From NCBI RefSeq assembly GCF_019969845.1, contig NZ_JAHXYR010000005.1, forward strand, positions 372,001-436,000: a stretch of 64,000 nt of DNA, in the 5' to 3' direction. The notes beneath the pieces were generated by a model. The model had not been told where the DNA came from. It worked only from the letters and a program-made list of their open reading frames with translations, and did not search any database. Source of the DNA: Sphingobacterium sp. GVS05A (lineage in GTDB: Bacteria; Bacteroidota; Bacteroidia; Sphingobacteriales; Sphingobacteriaceae). Of this stretch, positions 8,253-17,451 are shown piece by piece. How positions within the stretch are numbered: the first letter of the stretch is position 1; the number at the start of each line of letters is the position of its first letter. The translations under genes were made by a program, and so were the position numbers.

Positions 8253-8893
8253 ATGATGGAGAATCTATTGGAAGTATTTGGAAGTAATGCACATGAAAGA
8301 GTTGAACGTGCGCTGACAGAACTCCGTAAGGGAAGGGGTATTTTACTCATTGACAATGAGGATAGGGAGAACGAGGGTGATCTTATTTTTTCTGCTGAAA
8401 AAATGAACCATGGGGATATGGTGCAGATGATCCGCTATTGCAGTGGTGTAATCTGTCTATGTCTGACGCATGAAAAAGCAGATGAACTGGAATTACCTTA
8501 TATGGTCAATGACAATTCAAGTCCGTTTCAAACGCCATTTACGGTTTCTATTGATGCAAGATCGGGTGCTACAACTGGGCTTTCGGCTGCGGATAGGCTT
8601 GCGACTATAAAAGCGCGTCTGCGATTGGTGCCAACCCAGAAGACCTGGTACGCCCGGGGCATATTTTTCCGTTAAGAGCCCATGCCGATGGCGTACTGGG
8701 TAGAAACGGACATACTGAGGGTAGTATTGACCTGATGCGTTTGGCGGGCTTACAGCCGTTGTCGGTATTATGTGAGCTTATGAATGAGGATGGTAGCATG
8801 TCACGTTTGCCGCAAATTGTGGCGTTCGCATTAAAGGAGGGGCTTACTGTCCTGTCAATAGCAGATATTATCGCTTACCGCCAATCAAATTAA
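8253..8893 (+). pseudogene. ribB: 3,4-dihydroxy-2-butanone 4-phosphate synthase, frameshifted
   Basis: Riboflavin-pathway enzyme that makes 3,4-dihydroxy-2-butanone 4-phosphate from ribulose 5-phosphate. The first frame (8253-8675) has RibB motifs [11 protein letters not shown] and GVICLCLT, and [15 protein letters not shown]. Just there, near 8611, homology jumps frame: [51 protein letters not shown] and [11 protein letters not shown] follow up to the TAA at 8891. A one-base deletion (AAAGC-GCG for AAAGCN-GCG) explains it. Without it the protein would be about 213 aa, a stand-alone RibB without a GTP cyclohydrolase II domain. Either a real pseudogene or a sequence error. A flavin-binding ferric-reductase-type protein follows 40 bp later, which fits a flavin supply role. 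Confidence 0.85.
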
Positions 8894-8933
8894 GTAGAAA
8901 ATTGATCACTCATGATCACAAATTATATTGTTT

Positions 8934-9686
8934 ATGAACGAGAAAGATTCAAAAAAAATACGTTCGGTATTTACTGTGAAAGACAAAAAACACCTAACTC
9001 CCCATCTTATTCGGGTAGTTTTCGAGATTAATGAAGAACAACTTGTCTGGCTTTCGGGGGTTCGATCCGGTTCCAATAATAAACTGTTTATTTCGACATC
9101 GAATGACGAAAATCCACAAGTAAGAACCTATACAAATCGTCAAATAGATCTTGTCGCAAAGGAACTTTCTATTGATTTTGTCCACCACGGAGATAATGGC
9201 CTGGCATCAGCATGGGCGATAAATGCTGCAGTTGGGGACCGTCTGGAAATCGGTATGAAAGAAAGTATGAGAACCTTGGTTCCGGATGCAGCACATTATT
9301 TAATTGCTGGTGATGCGACTGCTTTACCTGTCATTGCGGCTATTTTGGAACAGCTACCGTTAGGAGTGAAAGTCAAGGCCTTTATAGAAGTTGCGACAAA
9401 AGAAGATGAACTTGTGCTTTCTACGATTGCCGATGTAGATCTAGAATGGATCCACAACCTACATCCCGAACAGGGAAGTGTACTCGCAGAGCGCGTAAAA
9501 GCATTTGAATTTGATGACAATGGTCTGGCCAGATATATCTATCTAGCGGCAGAATATGATATAATTAAAACGTTGCGCCATTATTTTCGTGTCGAAAAGC
9601 GCTGGAATCCAAAAGAAATGTATGCCTGTTCGTATTGGAAAATCGGTACCAAAGAAGGGGGGCATTCGGATGAAATAAAACCCTAA
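8934..9686 (+). CDS. Siderophore-interacting protein family (flavin-dependent ferric reductase type)
   Basis: Likely cytoplasmic FAD-binding reductase that releases iron from ferric siderophores using NAD(P)H. The N-terminal half is a flavin-binding barrel (LTPHLIRVVFEI, VRTYTNRQID, SIDFVHHGDNGLASAWA), the C-terminal half an NAD(P)-binding fold (HYLIAGDATALPVIAAILEQ) ending with the family tail (YACSYWKIGTKEGGHSDEI). At 250 aa it has the usual length. I take ATG 8934 (MNEKDSKK) over the TTG two codons upstream. It follows ribB by 40 bp, and a Crp/Fnr-type regulator follows 72 bp later. The family match is strong; the actual substrate is unknown. Confidence 0.85.
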   Translation: MNEKDSKKIRSVFTVKDKKHLTPHLIRVVFEINEEQLVWLSGVRSGSNNKLFISTSNDENPQVRTYTNRQIDLVAKELSIDFVHHGDNGLASAWAINAAVGDRLEIGMKESMRTLVPDAAHYLIAGDATALPVIAAILEQLPLGVKVKAFIEVATKEDELVLSTIADVDLEWIHNLHPEQGSVLAERVKAFEFDDNGLARYIYLAAEYDIIKTLRHYFRVEKRWNPKEMYACSYWKIGTKEGGHSDEIKP

Positions 9687-9725
9687 AGCTTGATCATTAC
9701 GATAGATTTGTCTTTGCAATTTTGC

Positions 9726-9733
9726 TAACTTTG
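9726..9733 (+). promoter_or_regulatory. Bacteroidota -7 promoter element (TAACTTTG)
   Basis: TAACTTTG matches the Bacteroidota -7 consensus TAnnTTTG and lies 25 bp before the Crp/Fnr start codon, so the transcript would have a very short leader. The -33 element is not clear. Confidence 0.4.
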
Positions 9734-9758
9734 TTCTTTAGTGACTTAGAAAAGATGC

Positions 9759-10328
9759 ATGAATGATCTATTGATATCATATATAACAAGTAAGATAACT
9801 GTAACAGATGAAGAACTTGGTACTATACTCGGTTTTTTCAAGCCTATCAAATTAAAGAAAAATGAACTATTGCTGGCGAATGGAGAGATTAGTCAGCGTT
9901 CATTTTTTGTTGTCAAAGGTTGTCTACGGATCTTTTTTATCAATGAAAATGGACAGGAAGCGATACGTTATTTTGCTTTTGAGAACCAATTTGCGACTGC
10001 CCTCGTCAGCTTTATTACCTCGGAAGAATCCGAGGAGTTTATACAGGCCGTTGAAGAATCTGAGATCTATGGGATCAGTCATAAAGATTTCTACCATTTA
10101 TTGGATGTTGTTCCACAATGGGAAAAATTTTATCGGATTTACCTGGAAATAGCCTATGTTACCAATACCAGACGCTTAATGTCTTTCCTTATGCAGGATG
10201 CGCTAGAAAAATATCGACAATTGTTGACGGAAAATCCGATGATCGTACGTAGAATGTCGAATAGAATGGTCGCATCTTATTTAAATATTTCGCAGGAGAC
10301 ACTCAGTCGCTTGAAATCAAAATTATAG
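9759..10328 (+). CDS. Crp/Fnr family transcriptional regulator
   Basis: Cytoplasmic regulator of 189 residues with an N-terminal cyclic-nucleotide-binding-like barrel (KNELLLANGEISQRSFFVVK, GCLRIFFIN, EAIRYFAFENQFATAL) and a C-terminal helix-turn-helix (RMSNRMVASYLNISQETLSR). No Cys cluster for an iron-sulfur centre is visible, so it is not a classical Fnr. Bacteroidota carry many such short regulators next to stress or detoxification genes. Its position behind the SIP-type reductase suggests that it may control that gene, but no binding site is defined. Confidence 0.85.
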   Translation: MNDLLISYITSKITVTDEELGTILGFFKPIKLKKNELLLANGEISQRSFFVVKGCLRIFFINENGQEAIRYFAFENQFATALVSFITSEESEEFIQAVEESEIYGISHKDFYHLLDVVPQWEKFYRIYLEIAYVTNTRRLMSFLMQDALEKYRQLLTENPMIVRRMSNRMVASYLNISQETLSRLKSKL

Positions 10329-10415
10329 TTTTTTGTGCTGCCTCCATTTTTAACAAAGAGGATTGAATGTTCTCGGATGCTTTTATCAGGTTTTCTTTAC
10401 CTGATACGGTATATT

Positions 10416-10455
10416 ATGTCCATTATTGGACAGTCAAACGTTCATTAATGGACAT
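10416..10455. promoter_or_regulatory. Inverted-repeat operator candidate (TGTCCA half-sites)
   Basis: ATGTCCATTA (10416-10425) and TAATGGACAT (10446-10455) are perfect inverted copies. A third half-site, TGGACA (10427-10432), makes a tighter palindrome TGTCCA-N4-TGGACA with the left arm. It lies 130 bp upstream of the retropepsin-like gene and 90 bp behind the Crp/Fnr gene. The cognate regulator is unknown. Confidence 0.4.
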
Positions 10456-10584
10456 CTAAAAGAAGGTGCTATTTTTAAGGTGTTGTCATTCAGTAGGTAA
10501 TAATATTGGCAGATTAGTTGAATTTGTTTTATAATAACTTGGTTCGATAAAGATTTCGATTATCATGCCATTCAATAACAAAAC

Positions 10585-11460
10585 ATGAACATTAAAACAA
10601 TACTATCCGCGATATTGATCGCCTATTGTGCACAATCGCAAGCACAGAAAATCAATTTTAAATGGGAAAAGGATTCTATTGGTGACAGACTGATCGACAA
10701 AATTGCGATGAGCGTACCGGTCATTATAGAAAATAAGACTTATGCTTTTCAGTTTGACCTGGGTGCTAATGCGACACTAATTTATGATCAATGCTTCTCC
10801 GAGGCCGCATTTATTAAATCGAAAAAGGTAGATCCTACTTCCGATGCGGGAGGGCATACTATTTTTACCATTGATGACCAAAGTTTTAATATTGGTGACT
10901 ATCCGATAAAGAATCATAAGCTCTATGGTCTATTGAATCATGATCAGGGGGAATCCTGTGGGACAGTTGGCGCAGATGTCTTTCAGGAGAAATGCCTAAT
11001 TATTGATTTCCCAAAGCAAAGTATTACTGTTGTTAACGAAGTGGATAAGAGTATTGAACGGAAGACGGTATTCGTACCAATGAACATCGTCAATAATAAA
11101 GCAATAATCCCTTTGAAGATCGATGGTAAAACGTATAACTTTTTATATGACAGTGGTTCAAGTATATTCCCGATCGTAAGTTACAGACAGAATTTCGATC
11201 GTTTAATCACAAATGCAAAAGCTAAAGATGAACTGAATATTCGAAATTTTAATAACCCCCTTATTGTAAAATCTGTTGAGACAAATACGGCAGTCCAGAT
11301 CGGAGATAACACATTTGGTGTGAAGGAATTTTGGTATACCGAGGATGATTTCTTCTCCTTTAAACAAGATAATATTGACGGGATTGTCGGCAATGTCTTC
11401 TTTATGGATAAAACGATTGTTATTGATTTTAAAAACAAAAGATTTGGAATTAGAAAGTAG
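10585..11460 (+). CDS. Periplasmic retropepsin-like aspartyl protease family protein
   Basis: Exported protein of 291 residues with a signal peptide (MNIKTILSAILIAYCAQSQA, cleavage near residue 20). Two domains each carry an aspartyl-protease-like motif: FQFDLGANATLI near residue 52, and FLYDSGSSIFPIV near residue 190, the latter a textbook D-S/T-G. The first has Leu in place of Ser/Thr, so the proteolytic site may be half-degenerate. The C-terminal IDGIVGNVFFMDKTIVIDF is the usual end of such clan AA proteins in Bacteroidota. It stands alone, 257 bp behind the Crp/Fnr gene, with an inverted-repeat operator candidate in between. Actual protease activity is not certain. Confidence 0.65.
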   Translation: MNIKTILSAILIAYCAQSQAQKINFKWEKDSIGDRLIDKIAMSVPVIIENKTYAFQFDLGANATLIYDQCFSEAAFIKSKKVDPTSDAGGHTIFTIDDQSFNIGDYPIKNHKLYGLLNHDQGESCGTVGADVFQEKCLIIDFPKQSITVVNEVDKSIERKTVFVPMNIVNNKAIIPLKIDGKTYNFLYDSGSSIFPIVSYRQNFDRLITNAKAKDELNIRNFNNPLIVKSVETNTAVQIGDNTFGVKEFWYTEDDFFSFKQDNIDGIVGNVFFMDKTIVIDFKNKRFGIRK

Positions 11461-11567
11461 ACTGCTATGTTTTAATTCGTCAATGTATCAGATTGATATT
11501 TGATAAAAGCAAGGCCAGCCCATAAAAAGATGGCCTGGCCTTCGTTGGATAGTATCGCTATCGAAAT

Positions 11568-12803
11568 TTAATTTTCAAGCTGTTCTTTACTCTTTCGTTT
11601 AAAAGCTGAATATACAATAATGACGCTGATAGTCATTAGAATAAACGCGAGAAAAAAGGGCGCTCCAGAGAATTTGAATGGGGCATTATCATGTGTAAAA
11701 AAGTAAAACAGATTTGTCATCATTGGAGGACCTATAATCGATGTTGCACTCATTAAACTGGTCAATGCTCCCTGAAGTTCTCCCTGTTCATTTGATGGCA
11801 CATTTTTGGTAATGACAGATTGCAGTGCAGGACCACATATTCCTCCTAGGCAATAAGGGATAAGAAAGACAAACATCATCCAACCCTGATTGGCAAATGC
11901 AAATAATAATAGTCCTATTGCATAAAAAATCAGTCCATAATAAATGCTTTTTTGCTCACCGAGTTTTGGTGTGGTCCAACGTATCAAGACACCTTGTACA
12001 AGGCCAATCAATAGGCCGATGACCCCAAGTGAGATACCAACCATTCTTTCGGTCCAATCAAATTTGTACATGGTAAAGAAATTCCAGTTACTCTGTACGG
12101 CATGGCCCGCAATATAGATCAGGATCAATGCTACGATCAAGCCAGAAATTTCGGGGTGTTTTCCCAGAAAGCGAAAGGATCCAATGGGGTTAGCGCGTTT
12201 CCAGTCGAAAGCCCGTCGCTTATCTTTGTCCAAGCTTTCGGGCAGAATAAAATACCCATACAGAAAATTCAATAGACATAAGCCTGCCGCAGCGTAAAAA
12301 GGGACCCGTGCACCATAATGTCCAAGCAATCCCCCAATTACGGGGCCAATAATAAAGCCCAATCCGAAGGCAGCACCAATTAATCCGAAGTTTTTGGCCC
12401 TATCCTCATCGGTAGAAATATCCGCGATATAAGCACTGGCAGTTGTGAAACTTGCTCCGGTCAATCCAGCAATAACCCGTCCTAAGAATAGCCAACCTAT
12501 CGAAGGGGCGAGGGCGAGAAAAATGTAGTCTACTGCAAAACCGAACAAAGAAATCAAAATAATTGGTCTTCGTCCATATTTGTCACTCAGATTGCCTACT
12601 ACAGGTGAGAATATAAACTGTGTGAAAGCATAAGCGAAACCCAGCCAGCCACCGTACTTTGCAGCTTCACTGATGTCGCTGTGGATCAGTTCTTCAATCA
12701 ACTTGGGAACCACTGGAATGATAATACCCCATCCTGTGATATCAATAAGTAAAGTGATAAATATAAAGCCTATGGCTGCCTTTTTCTTGGAGTTGTCAAT
12801 CAT
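11568..12803 (-). CDS. TCR/Tet family MFS drug efflux transporter
   Basis: Inner-membrane proton-driven efflux pump with 12 predicted helices in 411 residues. The MFS motif between helices 2 and 3 is clear ([16 protein letters not shown]), as is motif C in helix 5 ([13 protein letters not shown]). The overall layout ([20 protein letters not shown] at the N-terminus, [17 protein letters not shown] in the second half) is that of the TetA-type family, which includes tetracycline exporters and broader drug pumps. No TetR repressor is next to it, so tetracycline export should not be assumed. The neighbouring genes are unrelated. Confidence 0.87.
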   Translation of the reverse strand: MIDNSKKKAAIGFIFITLLIDITGWGIIIPVVPKLIEELIHSDISEAAKYGGWLGFAYAFTQFIFSPVVGNLSDKYGRRPIILISLFGFAVDYIFLALAPSIGWLFLGRVIAGLTGASFTTASAYIADISTDEDRAKNFGLIGAAFGLGFIIGPVIGGLLGHYGARVPFYAAAGLCLLNFLYGYFILPESLDKDKRRAFDWKRANPIGSFRFLGKHPEISGLIVALILIYIAGHAVQSNWNFFTMYKFDWTERMVGISLGVIGLLIGLVQGVLIRWTTPKLGEQKSIYYGLIFYAIGLLLFAFANQGWMMFVFLIPYCLGGICGPALQSVITKNVPSNEQGELQGALTSLMSATSIIGPPMMTNLFYFFTHDNAPFKFSGAPFFLAFILMTISVIIVYSAFKRKSKEQLEN

Positions 12804-12968
12804 GGCCTAAAAATAGAAAATTCCTGAAAAAATTCACCTAAATTTAAAAGGTTAATCTGTGGTAAACTATTGGACTAATTGAGAAAGTTGGTCGATAATG
12901 TCATTATGCATGTTGTAAGGTTCAAATCTACTGGAAAAAATAAGTTGTCTTCCACCGGTTTGCAGCGC

Positions 12969-13436
12969 TTAAATAGTGCGGCAAATAGCATGATGTCGTA
13001 CGGGGAAGTTACAGGAATTGGCGATAAAGCAAAGTTGATTTGCTTCGTGATGTAGTGATGCCGCCAATGCTATTTTATCAGGATCTGAAATAACGACTTC
13101 TGGAAACAGATCAACCTGCACAAATCTGCCACTTGCATCAGGGCTGGTTTCTAATACCGCCTCCGCATTGTCCGTGTACGAAATCACTTCAATGTTATTT
13201 TTGGAACATACATATAGATAAGACATCATATGGCAGGAAACAAGGCTACTAAGTAAGAGATCTTCGGGGTTATATAATCTTGGGTCACCCTTGAAAGCCT
13301 TTGCCGCTGAGACCTGTAAATCTGCCTTTCCCTGGAAGGAAATCCGATGGCTCTTGTTATATACCTTTGGTAGGGATGTAGACTGTTCCTGGTAAAACCA
13401 TGTCAAACCAGCCTTAAAGTAATGTTTGAAACTCAT
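12969..13436 (-). CDS. OsmC family peroxiredoxin-like protein
   Basis: 155-aa cytoplasmic protein of the OsmC/Ohr fold, reducing organic hydroperoxides with two cysteines. The family signature NPEDLLLSSLVSCHMMSYLY is present with the first redox Cys (SC). The second Cys is probably in HHEANQLCFIANSCNFPVR, close to the C-terminus. Length and order fit the Bacteroidota OsmC subgroup. The gene lies 45 bp downstream of the DinB gene on the same strand, so the two are probably cotranscribed; both families often sit in thiol or oxidative stress contexts. Confidence 0.82.
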   Translation of the reverse strand: MSFKHYFKAGLTWFYQEQSTSLPKVYNKSHRISFQGKADLQVSAAKAFKGDPRLYNPEDLLLSSLVSCHMMSYLYVCSKNNIEVISYTDNAEAVLETSPDASGRFVQVDLFPEVVISDPDKIALAASLHHEANQLCFIANSCNFPVRHHAICRTI

Positions 13437-13481
13437 TCTATGAAATAGCGCTTTTATTAATTTCTACTTATGATACCAACA

Positions 13482-13934
13482 TTATATTCGAACAAACGAA
13501 ATATAATCCGTGTTGATCGGATCAATTCCATTTCTTCTCATTTCTGAGGCTATTTGCGCTCTGTGATAAGTACCATGATTAAATACATGTAAGAGGATGT
13601 CTCCAAATGAATTTTGGAACTGTTCATTCTTCGTATTGGTATAGGATATGATTGCTGGGAGCTCAGCCGCATCAGCGTAGACCTTTTCCTTAAATCCCGA
13701 AGAAGCCAGTTGATGGTATTGTTCACATGTTAATAGACTATGTTCATCCCAAACACCTACGGGAGGTTTTTCGCCATTCAGTCGATATAACCATATCAGC
13801 TGTGCATTCATTATATGACTGAATAATCGTAAACACACGGAAGGCATTTTTTCGGCTTCCAGTTTCATTTTGTCGATGAGCAAGTTATTCGCCCAATCGT
13901 TATATAACCATAATTGTACTAGTGGAGTTGACAT
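13482..13934 (-). CDS. DinB family protein
   Basis: 150-aa protein of the DinB/YfiT four-helix-bundle superfamily. Metal-binding His positions are visible: His in LFSHIMNAQLIWLYR near residue 40, and the pair in HVFNHGTYHRAQIASEM near residues 117-128. The start MSTPLVQLWLYNDWAN matches the usual first helix. Such proteins are proposed metal-dependent thiol transferases or DNA-damage-linked proteins of unclear function. It is the promoter-proximal gene of a probable pair with the OsmC gene. Confidence 0.82.
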   Translation of the reverse strand: MSTPLVQLWLYNDWANNLLIDKMKLEAEKMPSVCLRLFSHIMNAQLIWLYRLNGEKPPVGVWDEHSLLTCEQYHQLASSGFKEKVYADAAELPAIISYTNTKNEQFQNSFGDILLHVFNHGTYHRAQIASEMRRNGIDPINTDYISFVRI

Positions 13935-14107
13935 CTCGAATGACTTAGTTGTGATATTAAATATACGTAAGTTAAGTATGTAAAGGTAGGTTGAAGCATT
14001 AATTTTTTTGCTGTCCGGTAGTGCTTCATTGGCTAATTCCGTGGGTTGTTTAAGGGACGAATGATAAGCTGAAATGATTATCTTTGCGGATAATTGAAAG
14101 ACACTGA

Positions 14108-14770
14108 ATGGATAGTAAAAAGGTTTATAGGGTCATTGGTTACAATGTATTGTATATTGTAACCAATCTTTTGTTGTATTATCCGTTCGATATGAAATCG
14201 ACAGGATTAAGCTTTTGTGCAATTGGCTTAACCCTGATCAATTTATATTATTTTCTGGAATGGAAGAAAGATACCAAAAAAGGGGAGTTTGTACAAAAGT
14301 ACAAAGCTGTTCATCAGCGCTCCTTGAGTAAAGCCACAATAAATTACAAAGAGACATATACTGTAAGTTCAAGTATATTAGCGACGATGATTTTTGGATC
14401 AATTATTTGCTTTTCAGGAATTGGTATGATTTACGAGAAATCAATCTTCGGTGTTTTCGTCTTATTTATTGGTGGAAAATTTCTACTGATTCCATTTACA
14501 GAGAAAACAACCATTAAGTTGGCTCCTAACGGGATATACATGAGTGATTATCAGTTTGTCTTTATCAATGATATTCAGGAAATTAATTTTAAACGCCACC
14601 TTGGAAAGAGTAAATGCGAAATGTTTTTGAAGATAAAAGATCCGACATTGTATGGTTTGAAAGATTCGCATATAGCTGTTCCAATTGGGGGTGATATGAA
14701 ACAGGTTGAGCAATTGATTGCTGTCGTGAAAAAGCTATTTTCCAATACACGCATATCTCAGGATATTTAA
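14108..14770 (+). CDS. Hypothetical membrane protein (220 aa)
   Basis: Unrecognised. Two hydrophobic pairs are visible: residues about 9-50 (NVLYIVTNLLLYY, LSFCAIGLTLINLYYFL) and about 85-135 (ILATMIFGSIICFSGIGMIY, FGVFVLFIGGKFLLIPF), giving about four membrane helices. The last 80 residues form a soluble, strand-rich domain (TIKLAPNGIYMSDYQFVFIN) that resembles the PH-like tails of small bacterial membrane proteins, which I offer only as a resemblance. No operon partner: the next gene starts 70 bp downstream on the same strand with its own probable leader. Confidence 0.65.
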   Translation: MDSKKVYRVIGYNVLYIVTNLLLYYPFDMKSTGLSFCAIGLTLINLYYFLEWKKDTKKGEFVQKYKAVHQRSLSKATINYKETYTVSSSILATMIFGSIICFSGIGMIYEKSIFGVFVLFIGGKFLLIPFTEKTTIKLAPNGIYMSDYQFVFINDIQEINFKRHLGKSKCEMFLKIKDPTLYGLKDSHIAVPIGGDMKQVEQLIAVVKKLFSNTRISQDI

Positions 14771-14840
14771 ATATTCGTTTGATCGAAATAAATTTATTAT
14801 TTTTAGTAATTGTTTGATTAATAGATTTAAGGGAAGCTTT

Positions 14841-15995
14841 ATGAGAACTTCTTTACGGTGTTTATCGATGTTTTTGCTATTTCCTATTTTGACCTTTGCT
14901 CAGACACATTACTTCATTACAGGCAAGGTAGATCAGCTGAAAGATGGCAGTAAGCTTTTTCTGGTTTATAATAGCGATGGTGTTTCGTTTGTAGATTCCA
15001 CAGAAACCAAAGGGGGACACTTTAGCTTTAGGGGGCAGCTCGCGTATCCGGTTTATTCTGCGCTTTATCTCCATAAAAATCCCTACGTGAACAAGCTACA
15101 GCCCGGTGAAAAACTGGATTACTTACGCTTTTATTTGGAAGCTGCTCAGATCGAGATGAATGCGAAGGATTCACTAAAAAATATTGTTTTGAATGGCTCC
15201 AAACTCAATACGGAAAATGCGGAGCTCCTAGAGATGAAAAAAACTGTTGACAATAAATTCGACGCATTAAATAAAGAATTTGCCAAACTTCCACCAGAAC
15301 AACAGAAAGATTCTGTCATATTTGCCCAGTTTCTCGCACGGGAAAAGAATCTTATGGATGAAAACTACAGTGCCTATCTGGATTTTGCTAAGAACCATCC
15401 CGATTCATACCTCAGTGTAATTGGTTTAAGTTTTGTTGCAGGGCAGGAGAAATTTTATGCATCGGCCAAGTCAGCGTTTGATGGTCTTGCGATTAGGTTA
15501 AAAGAAAGTCCGTTGGGTAAGGTAATTCCGTTGCAGTTGGAAGCCCAGTCCAAAACCAAAGTCGGGCAACAGGCGCCAGACCTAACGCTCAAAAACCCGG
15601 CGGGGAAAACCATCAAAATTTCGGATTTTTCGGGAAAGTATTTACTCATAGATTTTTGGGCGAGCTGGTGTGGCCCTTGTCGTGCGGAAAATCCCAACCT
15701 GGTAAAAGCTTATCAAAAATATCATGATAAAGGATTTGAGATACTGGGAATCTCTCTGGACGATGCGGCGCGGAAAGATGCCTGGATTGAGGCAATAAAA
15801 GGAGATAGCCTATTATGGGCTCAGGTTTCGGATCTAGGGGGCTGGGACAGTTATGCAGCAAAAATTTATGGAATTAATGCTATTCCTGCCAGTTTTCTGC
15901 TTGATCCAGATGGTAAAATAATCGCCCGTAATCTAAGGGCTGAGGAATTACAAAATATGCTGAAGAGGGTCTTCGCAGACCTACCGACTCATTAA
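14841..15995 (+). CDS. TlpA family thiol-disulfide protein with DUF4369-type N-terminus
   Basis: Exported thioredoxin-like protein. ATG 14841 (MRTSLRCLSMFLLFPILTFA) is chosen over an upstream TTG because it follows an AAGGGA ribosome site and starts a proper signal peptide. Residues about 22-130 form a beta-rich DUF4369-like domain (YFITGKVDQLKDGSKLFLVY), then a helical linker, then an AhpC/TSA-thioredoxin domain with active site ASWCGPC (Cys 277, Cys 280) and the cis-Pro region GINAIPASFLLDPDG. Such proteins are abundant in Bacteroidota and are thought to reduce periplasmic disulfides. No cytochrome-maturation genes are adjacent. Confidence 0.87.
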   Translation: MRTSLRCLSMFLLFPILTFAQTHYFITGKVDQLKDGSKLFLVYNSDGVSFVDSTETKGGHFSFRGQLAYPVYSALYLHKNPYVNKLQPGEKLDYLRFYLEAAQIEMNAKDSLKNIVLNGSKLNTENAELLEMKKTVDNKFDALNKEFAKLPPEQQKDSVIFAQFLAREKNLMDENYSAYLDFAKNHPDSYLSVIGLSFVAGQEKFYASAKSAFDGLAIRLKESPLGKVIPLQLEAQSKTKVGQQAPDLTLKNPAGKTIKISDFSGKYLLIDFWASWCGPCRAENPNLVKAYQKYHDKGFEILGISLDDAARKDAWIEAIKGDSLLWAQVSDLGGWDSYAAKIYGINAIPASFLLDPDGKIIARNLRAEELQNMLKRVFADLPTH

Positions 15996-16303
15996 GATCG
16001 CTATCTTCCTCTCCAAAATATCCCTGTGAGTTGGGCTTTTACAAAACATGACATTTTGTTCCAAAAATAAGTATGAAAAATTGCCTACAATTGCAAGCGA
16101 TTTTCTATCTTGCGCCTTTAATTAGAGATCACATGGCTATAAGATATTCGGGCTGTAAGCAGGTTTAACTGATTGCTGGATGCTTTAAAAATTTATTTTT
16201 TCACTTGTATCTTATTTTGATACAAGTGATAGAATTAACGCGTCAGGTCATCGGTGGAAGAGCGGCCGACTATTTTTGTTTTTGATATTATTCGACTTAT
16301 TTG
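15996..16303. other. Gap of 308 bp with one perfect hairpin
   Basis: No gene seen. TCACTTGTATC (16201-16211) and GATACAAGTGA (16219-16229) form a perfect 11-bp stem with a 7-nt loop. On the minus strand the stem is followed by AAAAAATAAATTTTT read as A-rich DNA on the plus side, so it resembles a terminator for minus-strand transcription although no minus-strand gene ends here. It could instead be an operator upstream of the DedA gene. Confidence 0.5.
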
Positions 16304-16954
16304 ATGGATGTTTTTTTTGAATTTCTAAATAACCTCACAAATCCAGACTGGATTGTTTCCCATGGAGGTTTGTATCTTCTGTTGTTTATTATTTTTGCTG
16401 AGACAGGTATACTCATTGGCTTTTTCCTTCCTGGAGATCCTATTCTTTTTATTGCAGGAATGATTGTTTCCAATATGAGCATTTCGCCTTCAGAACAGGT
16501 ACCTACCTTACTATATTGGATCGTGCTTGTATCGTTGGCTGCAATTCTGGGTAACTTTGTTGGATATTGGTGTGGGAAGGTCTTTGGGAAAAGAATCATG
16601 AGCATGGAGGACAGCTGGTTTTTCAAAAAGAGCTATATCTTTAAAGCACAGGAGTTTTACGAAAAAAGGGGTGGAGGTGCTATTGTGCTTGCAAGGTTTC
16701 TTCCTATTGTTCGGACTTTTGCACCAATTGTCGCTGGTATTGTTGGGATGGAGTTCAGAAAATTTGTGTTGTACAATGTGATTGGTGCGGTTGTCTGGTC
16801 AGGGAGCTTGGTTACCCTTGGTTATTTGTTAGGTGAGAATGTATGGGTGAAGGAGAATCTGGAGCTTGTTATTATCGTTATCGTTTTGATAGCAACGGCA
16901 CCAGTCATTATAAAAGCATTTACTTCGAAAGACAAAGCAAAGATTGCCCAATAA
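16304..16954 (+). CDS. DedA family membrane protein
   Basis: Inner-membrane protein of the DedA/VTT family, proposed to be lipid-carrier (undecaprenyl phosphate or phospholipid) flippases. Visible hallmarks: ETGILIGFFLPGDPILFIAG in the first re-entrant helix, EKRGGGAIVLARFLPIVRTF (the conserved R-x3-P-x2-R-T motif with the essential Arg residues) and APIVAGIVGMEFRKFVLYNV. With 217 residues it has the family length. I use ATG 16304 rather than the TTG one codon upstream. It is monocistronic and convergent with the DUF6157 gene. Confidence 0.9.
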   Translation: MDVFFEFLNNLTNPDWIVSHGGLYLLLFIIFAETGILIGFFLPGDPILFIAGMIVSNMSISPSEQVPTLLYWIVLVSLAAILGNFVGYWCGKVFGKRIMSMEDSWFFKKSYIFKAQEFYEKRGGGAIVLARFLPIVRTFAPIVAGIVGMEFRKFVLYNVIGAVVWSGSLVTLGYLLGENVWVKENLELVIIVIVLIATAPVIIKAFTSKDKAKIAQ

Positions 16955-17040
16955 GATATTGATCATCTTCTTAAACCAATAGGAAGACTATATGATGCGA
17001 CAACAATTAAGATAATCGTCCACTTTGTCGGGGTGAACCG

Positions 17041-17451
17041 CTATTTGTTTGATTTCATCGCCTTCACTTTCTTTATGGTCGCATCATTTATAAAATTAAG
17101 ATACTCTTTAGTTTCCATTCCATAGCCTGCTAGTTTGCCTTCGTGATTACTATGGATTCCAAACCCATAGGTTTTTGTAAGTGGAGATGCACGTAGGCAA
17201 GCTTGCCCTTTTGAAAAGAATATATTCTTCGCCTCTTGATAGTCTGCTTCATTAAGTGCATTGCGATCTGCATAAATCTGAAAAAGAAGTTCATCGGAAG
17301 TGTATCTATATGGAAACTCTGTGATCAGCTCATATTGCATTTCCGCTATTGTCTTTCTATTTCTTATAGGAGGTACTGTTCCTTTGGATACTTGTGTATC
17401 TTCAGCTACTTCAATAAATGTGTCTATGTAGTTGGTAGAATGAAATTTCAT
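17041..17451 (-). CDS. DUF6157 family protein
   Basis: 136-aa soluble protein. The pattern (MKFHSTNYIDTFIEVAEDT, TIAEMQYELITEFPYRYTSD, SKGQACLRASPLTKTYGFGI, SNHEGKLAGYGMETKEY) is that of the DUF6157 family, conserved small proteins of unknown function. No signal peptide or membrane segment. It stands alone, convergent with the DedA gene and divergent from the long non-coding stretch that precedes the oxoamine synthase. Confidence 0.7.
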   Translation of the reverse strand: MKFHSTNYIDTFIEVAEDTQVSKGTVPPIRNRKTIAEMQYELITEFPYRYTSDELLFQIYADRNALNEADYQEAKNIFFSKGQACLRASPLTKTYGFGIHSNHEGKLAGYGMETKEYLNFINDATIKKVKAMKSNK

